A stretch of DNA of 5,230 bases from Campylobacteraceae bacterium (lineage in GTDB: Bacteria > Campylobacterota > Campylobacteria > Campylobacterales > Sulfurovaceae): contig JALWNF010000091.1 of the NCBI GenBank assembly GCA_026995985.1, positions 1-5,230 on the forward strand, given 5' to 3'. Below the pieces are notes generated by a model that was not told the DNA's origin, made no database searches, and saw only the letters and a list, made by a program, of their open reading frames with translations. The position numbers and the translations under genes are program-made. Below are positions 1 through 5,031 of this stretch, in pieces. Each line of letters begins with the position of its first letter. Within the stretch, counting starts at the first letter, position 1.

Positions 1-781
1 TTCCAATCCCCTCAAAAAAGCGTACCCACATACGCTGAATATAGTTAGTCGAAGAGGTATCTCTAAATATATCTAGCTTAGAGTAGAGATTGAGTGAAGA
101 TGATATAAGGTCTATCTTTCTCTCTTTGGTGTAGATACCATGTTCGGTCAATATAAAGGGTTTGTTGGTCTCATTTGAGATTAATGCCGAGAGAAACCCT
201 GCATAGCCTGTTGATGGAGAGTGAACAATCTCTCCTTTATCTTTTAGCATCTCTGCTAGTTTAGCCATCTTCCAAATAGGTGTATGGATACTTCGTACCG
301 ACCAAAAGTAGTCCAAAAAGGAGAGGTCACTAGCATTTTCTTGGTTCATATTACAGATAAAATACCACGCCTCTTTACTATAGAGAAAGGTTGACTCATC
401 TATTTTGTTAAGATAGAACTCTAATCTTTTAGCCTCTTTAGGAAAACTCTCATTACTTTGCTCCTCTCTAAACCATCTATAGAGTTTTTTTAGCTCTTCA
501 AAATCTTCTACTGAACCATTAATCTCTTTTATAGGTGGTTTCTCCTCCTCATCAAACATAAAAAGCTCTACTGCATAGACCAAGTTTTCAGGAAATGCAT
601 ATAGGGGCTTTGGTGGGTAGTCAGCCTTTCTACTCCCAATAAAGGCTATGCCAAACTTATATTGAGGTAGTCCTGTAATAAGCTGTGCAATCCACGAAGA
701 GACCCCACCACGAACATAGGGGTATGTCCCCTCACAAGGTATTAAGATGTCAGGCTCACCAATATCGTGTAAAATCTTCAT
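1..781 (-). CDS. pelF: PelF, Pel polysaccharide glycosyltransferase (N-terminal half, cut by window edge)
   Basis: PelF is the cytosolic GT4-type glycosyltransferase thought to polymerise Pel, a GalNAc-rich, partly deacetylated polymer, from a UDP-sugar donor. I read 260 codons without a stop; the family is about 500 residues, so roughly half is present and the missing part would be the donor-binding C-terminal Rossmann domain. Family signatures are clear: CEGTYPYVRGGVSSW at residues 16-30, the acceptor-side glycine-rich loop; HSPSTGYAGFLSAL at 187-200; and LTEHGIYTKERKIDL at 211-225. The ATG at 781-779 overlaps the pelE stop (ATGA, 4 bp) and is preceded by GGAG at 791-788 with a 6-nt spacer, and the conserved domain begins about ten residues later, so the start is firm. 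Downstream of pelE, it is expected to join the PelD-PelE-PelG membrane complex. Nothing suggests damage; the truncation is only the window boundary. Confidence 0.93.
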   Translation of the reverse strand, partial: MKILHDIGEPDILIPCEGTYPYVRGGVSSWIAQLITGLPQYKFGIAFIGSRKADYPPKPLYAFPENLVYAVELFMFDEEEKPPIKEINGSVEDFEELKKLYRWFREEQSNESFPKEAKRLEFYLNKIDESTFLYSKEAWYFICNMNQENASDLSFLDYFWSVRSIHTPIWKMAKLAEMLKDKGEIVHSPSTGYAGFLSALISNETNKPFILTEHGIYTKERKIDLISSSLNLYSKLDIFRDTSSTNYIQRMWVRFFEGIG

Positions 782-1740
782 GAACTACTCCACATCTTTG
801 CAAGTGGTTTTAGACGAATATCAATCTCAAAGTGTTCATTTGAGATATATCTACTCACCTCATTGTATCTCTTCTGCTCAAACCTAATCTCTGCTAAAAA
901 GGTAGAGATAGCCTCTTTTGGTATACCTAACTCAACAGCCTTTAAAAAAGCCTCCTCTGACTCTTGGTAGTTCTTGTTAAAGAGGTGAATCTTTCCTAAG
1001 AGTATATAGGCTCGTGCATGGTTTGTTATGTGTGTTAGTGTATCTTCTATCTTTTTGGTGTAGAATCCAGAGAGTTTGTCACTAGCTACTCCATGGTAGA
1101 TAAACTGCCAATAGGTCAATGCCAACTCATAGAGGTGTTGGTTTTTCTCTTTTTCATCTGATGAGTTCTCTATCTTCTCTTGTATCTCTTTTATTTGACT
1201 ATTTAGCTTCTTCTCAAAAGATGAAATAAGAGCAAAAGCATAGAGTCGTGTCTCATCGGAGCTATCGGCTAGAAACTTTTTTATCTTGCCAATATTCCCT
1301 TGGGCATTACTATCGTAGAGAATACGTAGAGACTTTATCTTCTCATCGGTAGATATAGCTTTTGTATGCTCACCCTCTATAGTTAAAATTCCCTCTTGAA
1401 ATTTGCTATTTACTAGAGGAAACTCTGAAAGATGGTCTTCAAAAAATACCATCTCATAGTCTGGTTGACTCTCTCTGCTTGTTGCCCACGAAAGACCAAA
1501 CATCATCATAACTAAAGTAAGTAAAATGCCAATGTAGAGTAGTCCAACGTTTATAACCACAAAAAATACAAAGACCTCTTTTTTATAACGCTTAAAACGT
1601 TTTGGCATAAACTGAACAAGTAAAAAAGAGACTACAACCCAAAATAGAACCTCAAATAGAACAAAATAGAGCAGGGTATGGGGGCTGTTTTGCTCTAAAA
1701 GGTAAGAGGAGATAGAGCTAAAGGCAATATTGTCAAGCAC
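778..1740 (-). CDS. pelE: PelE, membrane-anchored TPR scaffold protein of the Pel synthase
   Basis: This 320-residue protein (Pseudomonas PelE is of similar size) has two hydrophobic segments at about residues 22-45 and 55-82, separated by a short basic stretch (KRFKRYKK). A soluble domain follows with a charged, probably coiled-coil stretch near 172-203 and TPR-like helical pairs around 240-300 (e.g. ARAYILLGKIHLFNKNYQESEEAFLKAVELG). In the Pel system PelE acts as the inner-membrane scaffold linking PelD to PelF and PelG. Identity rests on this architecture plus position between pelD and pelF, since PelE is poorly conserved. The start was chosen as GTG at 1740: AGGAG at 1752-1748 lies 7 nt upstream of it, whereas the in-frame TTG at 1746 is only 1 nt from that site. 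The gene overlaps pelD by 8 bp and pelF by 4 bp, so translation is probably coupled. Confidence 0.85.
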   Translation of the reverse strand: MLDNIAFSSISSYLLEQNSPHTLLYFVLFEVLFWVVVSFLLVQFMPKRFKRYKKEVFVFFVVINVGLLYIGILLTLVMMMFGLSWATSRESQPDYEMVFFEDHLSEFPLVNSKFQEGILTIEGEHTKAISTDEKIKSLRILYDSNAQGNIGKIKKFLADSSDETRLYAFALISSFEKKLNSQIKEIQEKIENSSDEKEKNQHLYELALTYWQFIYHGVASDKLSGFYTKKIEDTLTHITNHARAYILLGKIHLFNKNYQESEEAFLKAVELGIPKEAISTFLAEIRFEQKRYNEVSRYISNEHFEIDIRLKPLAKMWSSS

Positions 1741-3070
1741 AACCAAACTCCTCTAATAGAGAGTTAAAGTTACGAACGCTTGTATGTTTTCTCTTTAACT
1801 CTTTATAATCTTTGAGTGAGAGATGCTCCTTTAGAGCTTTGTCAAACTTACGCATTCTAAGCCGATTCTCTAAAGCATACTCTAGCTCTTTTGACTTTTG
1901 AAACATAGCAGGATTAGATACAAAAGGAATCAAAATAAAATGAACATACCTATCTTTACACTCTAGGGCAATATATTGGTCAAGAATCTCTAAGATTTGA
2001 TTGTTATATAGAAAATCGGCTATCTCTAGGTGTAGATTTCTGTTTGTTGTAGCCATAACATAGATGCGACTGTCAATATTGAACCCCTCTAAGATGTTAT
2101 TGAGCCTTGCAATTTCAAGTTTAAAGTCAACAATATCTTGACGCTCATGGTTCTCATTCTCTAAGGCAATAACCTGCTCTTTTGTGTTTACAATTCTATC
2201 TAAAGAGGCACGTTTTTTATACTCTGTCCAGATGTAGTTAAAGACAACATTGATTTTTAAAAGAGTATCTTCATGGTAAAAGAGAAAAGGAATCTCTTTA
2301 ATAATCAAAATGGCAACAACTATGTCACGCTTATCCATAAAAGGGATAGCATAGAGGTAAGAGGTCTGCTCTTTGTTCTCTAGGTCATTTAGATAGACGG
2401 CTCTTTTTTGAGCAATTGCCTCTTGGACTAGTCTGTCATTTGGGTCTATCTGCTCATCTATATTACCAATAGAAGCAAAAGGGTGATGAGGTTTACCTTT
2501 TTTTACCCTCCAAATCATAGCAGAGTTAACCGAAAAGAACTTTTTAAGAACACGAAGGGTATTTTGGGCACTCTCTGTAGGGACATTATGCTCTGAACTC
2601 TCCAAAATCTCAGCAATAACAAATCGAAATGAGGCAGGTTGTATAATGTAGATAGACTCTAACTTATCGTGAGAAATCTTTAATGTAAAAAAGGCATTGG
2701 TTAGCTCTTTGAGTCTTAGTTGTAGGTAGTTAGTTTTTATCTTATATTTATCTATCTCACTATGAAGATTAGAAAAAAAGAGACCAAATAGAAATACAAA
2801 AAAGAGATTTTCTAAAAGTACAGAGGTAAAGATAGGGTCATCTTTGTAGGTAAAAAAGGAGACAACAGCAAAGTTTGTCCACATTAAAAGCCCCATATTT
2901 AGTCCATAAAAAAGCGTTACAATAGCCAACCATAAGATAAGAAATGAGAACTCATAATGGACTAAAAGAGGGTCACTCTTGTCAAAAAAATACCCACTTG
3001 CAACAATAATAGCAGAGAAGCTGATGACCTCAAAAGCTTGAACAAAAGGAGATTGTCGTTTAAGTGTCAT
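1733..3070 (-). CDS. pelD: PelD, membrane GAF plus degenerate GGDEF c-di-GMP receptor of the Pel system
   Basis: PelD is the inner-membrane c-di-GMP receptor that switches on Pel synthesis. The 445-residue product (Pseudomonas PelD is about 455) shows four hydrophobic segments at about 13-29, 39-57, 58-75 and 82-101. A helical linker follows at 104-140 ending in the PelD-like HDKLE...QPASFRF, then a GAF domain at about 145-285 and a GGDEF-like domain at about 315-430. No GG(D/E)EF signature exists; the equivalent strand region reads KDRYVHFILIPF (372-383), so it cannot be a standard diguanylate cyclase. In Pseudomonas c-di-GMP is held by an RxxD inhibitory site (R367, D370) and R402; here the aligned motif appears to be E361-I-L-D364, with R403, R405 or R407 as possible partners. 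The ATG lies 3 bp after the pelC stop and has no good Shine-Dalgarno, suggesting coupling to pelC translation. The 3' end overlaps pelE by 8 bp. Confidence 0.9.
   Translation of the reverse strand: MTLKRQSPFVQAFEVISFSAIIVASGYFFDKSDPLLVHYEFSFLILWLAIVTLFYGLNMGLLMWTNFAVVSFFTYKDDPIFTSVLLENLFFVFLFGLFFSNLHSEIDKYKIKTNYLQLRLKELTNAFFTLKISHDKLESIYIIQPASFRFVIAEILESSEHNVPTESAQNTLRVLKKFFSVNSAMIWRVKKGKPHHPFASIGNIDEQIDPNDRLVQEAIAQKRAVYLNDLENKEQTSYLYAIPFMDKRDIVVAILIIKEIPFLFYHEDTLLKINVVFNYIWTEYKKRASLDRIVNTKEQVIALENENHERQDIVDFKLEIARLNNILEGFNIDSRIYVMATTNRNLHLEIADFLYNNQILEILDQYIALECKDRYVHFILIPFVSNPAMFQKSKELEYALENRLRMRKFDKALKEHLSLKDYKELKRKHTSVRNFNSLLEEFGCA
1748..1752 (-). promoter_or_regulatory. pelE ribosome binding site (decides the start)
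   Basis: AGGAG on the minus strand lies inside the 3' end of pelD. It is 7 nt from GTG at 1740 but only 1 nt from the alternative in-frame TTG at 1746. This spacing favours GTG, giving a 320-residue PelE rather than 322. Confidence 0.75.
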
Positions 3071-3073
3071 GGT

Positions 3074-3580
3074 TTAGTCTATAAACTTTGGAATAAGTTC
3101 AGAGGCTATCTCTTGGGCAACAACACCAATAGACTTATTTCCCCAACCACTTTTGGCACCAACACTGTTAAAAAGTAGTTTACCACTTTTTAACTCTATA
3201 ACTTTAATGCTATAGCTTACTACAGGTTCCCCATCTATTCCTGCTTTATAACGCCACTCTTGTACTTCACCCGTTATAAGATAGTTAGCTTTTAGTTGTT
3301 TTGCTTTTTGGGTCTGCTCTTTTAAAAATGCTATTTTACTCTGTTTGAGTGATTTTTGTTCACTCCCCTCAACTAAGGAGATTAGAGAGAGATGCTCTTT
3401 TGACAAAACAGACTCAACAATAGAGGCTGTCTTAAGACCTGCCATAGGTGTTTGCGTATAGTTCCAAAATGAACCAATAGCATAAATTTTGTTGTGAGGA
3501 AGTTGAATATCCTCTTTATGAACCATAGAAGAACAAGCTATAAAAAAGAGTGAAAGAGAAAGAGTTAAAAATTTTAACAT
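3074..3580 (-). CDS. pelC: PelC, outer-membrane lipoprotein of Pel export
   Basis: PelC is a periplasmic outer-membrane lipoprotein that in Pseudomonas forms a twelve-membered ring guiding the cationic polymer to the PelB pore. The product is 168 residues (172 in Pseudomonas). It has a lipoprotein signal, MLKF plus a hydrophobic run ending in the lipobox FIAC with Cys16; Phe at -3 is slightly unusual, and Ser at +2 agrees with outer-membrane sorting. Family-like stretches are YAIGSFWNYTQTPMAGLKTASIVES (33-57), GEVQEWRYKAGIDGEP (104-119) and the C-terminal GAKSGWGNKSIG (141-152). Trp146 lies about where Pseudomonas Trp149, part of the membrane-facing aromatic belt, is found. The ATG at 3580 has AGGGAG at 3595-3590, 9 nt upstream. 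It is the first gene of the visible pel run, with recA 171 bp upstream on the same strand. A generic LpoB/CsgG-like lipoprotein was considered, but the pelD neighbour and the EWRYK motif favour PelC. Confidence 0.88.
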   Translation of the reverse strand: MLKFLTLSLSLFFIACSSMVHKEDIQLPHNKIYAIGSFWNYTQTPMAGLKTASIVESVLSKEHLSLISLVEGSEQKSLKQSKIAFLKEQTQKAKQLKANYLITGEVQEWRYKAGIDGEPVVSYSIKVIELKSGKLLFNSVGAKSGWGNKSIGVVAQEIASELIPKFID

Positions 3581-3589
3581 AAAAGTAAG

Positions 3590-3595
3590 CTCCCT
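3590..3595 (-). promoter_or_regulatory. pelC ribosome binding site, overlapping a hairpin arm
   Basis: AGGGAG on the minus strand lies 9 nt before the pelC ATG. Its first two bases (3595-3594) are also the last two bases of the downstream arm of the 11-bp inverted repeat at 3594-3624. Folding of the mRNA could therefore partly affect ribosome access. Confidence 0.65.
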
Positions 3596-3624
3596 ATAAA
3601 ATAATTAGCATCTTTATTTTATAG
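3594..3624. repeat. Perfect 11-bp inverted repeat in the pelC leader
   Basis: The arms CTATAAAATAA (3594-3604) and TTATTTTATAG (3614-3624) are exact reverse complements around a 9-base centre (ttagcatct). The dyad sits 13-44 bases upstream of the pelC start codon. It contains a TATAAA box in one arm and touches the Shine-Dalgarno in the other. With one G-C pair per stem it is not an intrinsic terminator. It could be a protein operator overlapping the promoter, or a weak, AU-rich mRNA hairpin in front of the ribosome binding site. The symmetry is directly visible; its role is inference. Confidence 0.6.
3618..3623 (-). promoter_or_regulatory. Candidate -10 box for pelC (TATAAA)
   Basis: TATAAA on the minus strand lies within an AT-rich stretch about 40 bases before pelC and would put transcription start near 3611. 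No convincing -35 hexamer lies 16-18 bp upstream, which is common in Campylobacterota promoters. An alternative is TATACT at 3706-3701, farther upstream. This is a weak prediction; pelC may instead be read through from recA. Confidence 0.3.
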
Positions 3625-3689
3625 AGTTAGACTTAACTTTTTAAGAAATTTTTAGTTTACCATCCTCTTGTAAGCTCTTTTTTGAAATT

Positions 3690-3740
3690 TTTCAACACAA
3701 AGTATACAAAGATACCTTTTATTATGTTTTTTTGTTGAAA
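3690..3740. repeat. 8-bp inverted repeat downstream of recA
   Basis: TTTCAACA at 3690-3697 pairs exactly with TGTTGAAA at 3733-3740 across a 35-base loop. Within the loop AAAG-N4-CTTT forms a second small stem. It begins about a dozen bases after the recA stop codon. It may protect or end the recA mRNA, but there is no U-tract after it on the minus strand and the loop is long, so this is tentative. Confidence 0.3.
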
Positions 3741-3751
3741 GTAACTCTCTA

Positions 3752-4798
3752 CTACTCCTCTTCACTCTCTTTAATATCTTCAGTATCCATGGTTAACATA
3801 CTTGTAATTCCAAGTGCCTCTTTAACTTTTGTCTCTATCTCATCACGAAGTTTTGTATCTTCTTTAAATTTCTTTTTAACATTCTCTTTTCCTTGTCCTA
3901 GTTTTCCCTCTCCATAAGAGAACCAAGCTCCTGATTTGTCAATGATGTCAAGTTTAACTCCATAGTCCACAAGCTCACCCTCTTTAGAGATACCCTCTCC
4001 AAACATAATGTCAAACTCTGCTTGTCTAAATGGTGGTGCTACTTTGTTTTTAATAACTTTAGCCTTTACACGGTTACCAATTTGAGCCTCACCCTGTTTT
4101 AGTGTAGCAATTCTTCTTACGTCAATTCTAACAGAGGCATAGAACTTAAGAGCATTACCACCTGTTGTTGTCTCTGGAGAGCCGTAGCCCATCATTCCAA
4201 TCTTCATACGAATTTGGTTAATAAAGATTACAGTAGTATTGGTTTTGTGTAAAACACCTGTAATCTTTCTAAGAGCTTTAGACATAAGACGAGCTTGTAG
4301 TCCCACTTGTAGGTCTGCCATCTCTCCTTCTATCTCAGCTTTAGGAGTAAGTGCAGCTACTGAGTCCACAACAATCACATCAACAGCACCTGAACGTGCC
4401 AAAGTCTCTAAAACATCAAGTGCCTGTTCTCCAAAATCTGGTTGAGAGACTAAAAGGTTTTCAACATCTACACCTAAGTTTTTAGCATATAGTACATCAA
4501 GAGCATGTTCTGCATCTATAAAAGCACAAACTTTTCCATCTTTTTGAGCAGAAGCTGTAATCTGAAGGGCTAAAGTGGTCTTTCCTGAACTCTCTGGTCC
4601 ATAAATCTCAATAATTCTTCCCTCTGGTACACCACCGATTCCTAGTGCCATATCGAGTCCCAAAGAGCCAGTACTAATTGCAGCGATTGGTTCTATTACT
4701 TTGTCACCAAGACGAACCACTGTTCCTTTTCCAAATGTTTTGTCTATCTGTTTTAGTGCCATATCTAAAGCTTTTTGTTTGTTAGCATCCATTGCCAT
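3752..4798 (-). CDS. recA: RecA recombinase
   Basis: RecA forms ATP-dependent filaments on single-stranded DNA for homologous recombination and repair in the cytoplasm. The 348-residue product has the full family layout: N-terminal oligomerisation helix ([15 protein letters not shown], 6-20), Walker A GPESSGKT at 67-74, catalytic Glu97 in DAEHALD, Walker [11 protein letters not shown] at 141-150, and loop L1 around 157-166 ([10 protein letters not shown]). Loop L2 follows with NQIRMKIG at 195-202 and the signature [11 protein letters not shown] at 216-226, and the C-terminus ends in an acidic tail ([11 protein letters not shown]). The ATG at 4798 is supported by AGGAG at 4809-4805 with a 6-nt spacer; a second ATG two codons later is less well spaced. 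In several Campylobacterota, including Campylobacter jejuni and Helicobacter pylori, recA is followed by eno; here a pel locus follows. The gene appears intact. Confidence 0.98.
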   Translation of the reverse strand: MAMDANKQKALDMALKQIDKTFGKGTVVRLGDKVIEPIAAISTGSLGLDMALGIGGVPEGRIIEIYGPESSGKTTLALQITASAQKDGKVCAFIDAEHALDVLYAKNLGVDVENLLVSQPDFGEQALDVLETLARSGAVDVIVVDSVAALTPKAEIEGEMADLQVGLQARLMSKALRKITGVLHKTNTTVIFINQIRMKIGMMGYGSPETTTGGNALKFYASVRIDVRRIATLKQGEAQIGNRVKAKVIKNKVAPPFRQAEFDIMFGEGISKEGELVDYGVKLDIIDKSGAWFSYGEGKLGQGKENVKKKFKEDTKLRDEIETKVKEALGITSMLTMDTEDIKESEEE

Positions 4799-4857
4799 TT
4801 TGAACTCCTAAAGGTATAAATTATTATCTTACTGTTATTTTAGTGAAATTTTTTGAA

Positions 4858-4877
4858 TTGACCTAGAAATATGTCAA
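4858..4877. repeat. Dyad TTGAC-N10-GTCAA upstream of recA
   Basis: Five-base perfect arms at 4858-4862 and 4873-4877 span 20 bp, directly abutting a second 20-bp dyad at 4878-4897. On the minus strand the right arm forms part of TTGACA (4877-4872), a perfect -35 hexamer, but no good -10 lies 16-18 bp downstream. Short arms mean chance occurrence is quite possible. Confidence 0.3.
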
Positions 4878-4897
4878 ATTGTAATATTTTTTACAAT
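4878..4897. repeat. Dyad ATTGTAA-N6-TTACAAT upstream of recA
   Basis: Seven-base perfect arms at 4878-4884 and 4891-4897 surround a 6-base T-rich centre, 80-100 bases upstream of the recA start. The size and symmetry are those of a binding site for a homodimeric helix-turn-helix regulator, but I cannot assign a regulator. It does not match the Fur consensus, and LexA is generally absent from Campylobacterota. Confidence 0.4.
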
Positions 4898-4920
4898 AGG
4901 CTTCTTTCTATTGAGCTATG

Positions 4921-4926
4921 ATTATA
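4921..4926 (-). promoter_or_regulatory. Candidate -10 box for recA (TATAAT)
   Basis: A perfect TATAAT on the minus strand would start transcription near 4914 and give a leader of about 115 bases carrying both dyads at 4858-4897. No clear -35 is present upstream, only T-rich sequence. GATAAT at 4828-4823, nearer recA, is an alternative and would place the dyads upstream of the promoter. Confidence 0.35.
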
Positions 4927-4944
4927 ACTGCAACAGTTTAAGAA

Positions 4945-4964
4945 AATCTAAATAAAAATAGATT
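4945..4964. repeat. Dyad AATCTA-N8-TAGATT upstream of the right-end gene
   Basis: Perfect 6-base arms at 4945-4950 and 4959-4964 surround an A-rich centre. The dyad centre is about 50 bp upstream of the transcription start predicted from TATAAT at 4994-4999, a position typical of an activator site. The region is so AT-rich that chance is a real alternative. Confidence 0.3.
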
Positions 4965-4993
4965 AAAGACTCTTTTTTATTATTTTATTAAAT

Positions 4994-4999
4994 TATAAT
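4994..4999 (+). promoter_or_regulatory. Candidate -10 box for the right-end gene (TATAAT)
   Basis: A perfect TATAAT is preceded by T-rich runs (cttttttattattttatt) rather than a TTGACA-type -35, as is usual for the housekeeping sigma factor of Campylobacterota. It lies 32 bases before the ATG at 5032, leaving a short leader that includes AAAGGAG at 5019-5025. Confidence 0.5.
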
Positions 5000-5031
5000 A
5001 AATATTATCTACTATTATAAAGGAGTCAATA

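Larger units (their letters stand above)
3581..3751 (-). other. recA-pelC intergenic region, no clear terminator
   Basis: This 171-bp AT-rich spacer lies between the recA stop and the pelC start, both read on the minus strand. I found no GC-rich hairpin followed by a T-run on the minus strand, so transcription from recA into the pel genes is possible. Visible structures are the perfect dyad at 3594-3624, the inverted repeat TTTCAACA/TGTTGAAA (3690-3697 and 3733-3740, 35-base loop) just after recA, and the short palindrome TTGAAA-N2-TTTCAA at 3682-3695. No additional small ORF with a ribosome binding site was seen. Confidence 0.5.
4799..5031. other. Divergent intergenic region between recA and the right-end gene
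   Basis: This 233-bp, very AT-rich region must hold the promoters for recA (leftward) and the secreted-protein gene (rightward). I see TATAAT-like boxes on both strands and three dyads: 4858-4877, 4878-4897 and 4945-4964. No ORF with a ribosome binding site, tRNA or terminator hairpin was found in it. Confidence 0.6.

Noticed and set aside
1741..1746. TTG at 1746 as the pelE start
   Set aside because: It is only 1 nt after the AGGAG site. GTG at 1740 has a 7-nt spacing and the same frame.
1733..3070. Active diguanylate cyclase
   Set aside because: There is no GG(D/E)EF active-site motif in the C-terminal domain, and the four-helix plus GAF layout is that of PelD.
3074..3580. LpoB-type penicillin-binding-protein activator or generic CsgG-like lipoprotein
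   Set aside because: The EWRYK and SGW motifs, the size and direct linkage to pelD, pelE and pelF fit PelC better.
3676..3751. Intrinsic terminator for recA
   Set aside because: The only inverted repeat just after the stop has a 35-base loop and no T-run follows on the minus strand. It was kept only as a low-confidence repeat.
3732..3917. Plus-strand ORF of 61 codons
   Set aside because: It lies mostly antisense to the recA 3' end, has a low-complexity serine-rich product typical of a shadow frame, and shows no convincing ribosome binding site.
4239..4445. Plus-strand ORF of 68 codons
   Set aside because: It is fully antisense within the conserved core of recA. Its composition follows from RecA codons and there is no independent evidence for a gene.
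4872..4877. TTGACA as a recA -35 element
   Set aside because: The sequence 16-18 bp downstream on the minus strand is an A-run without a -10-like hexamer.
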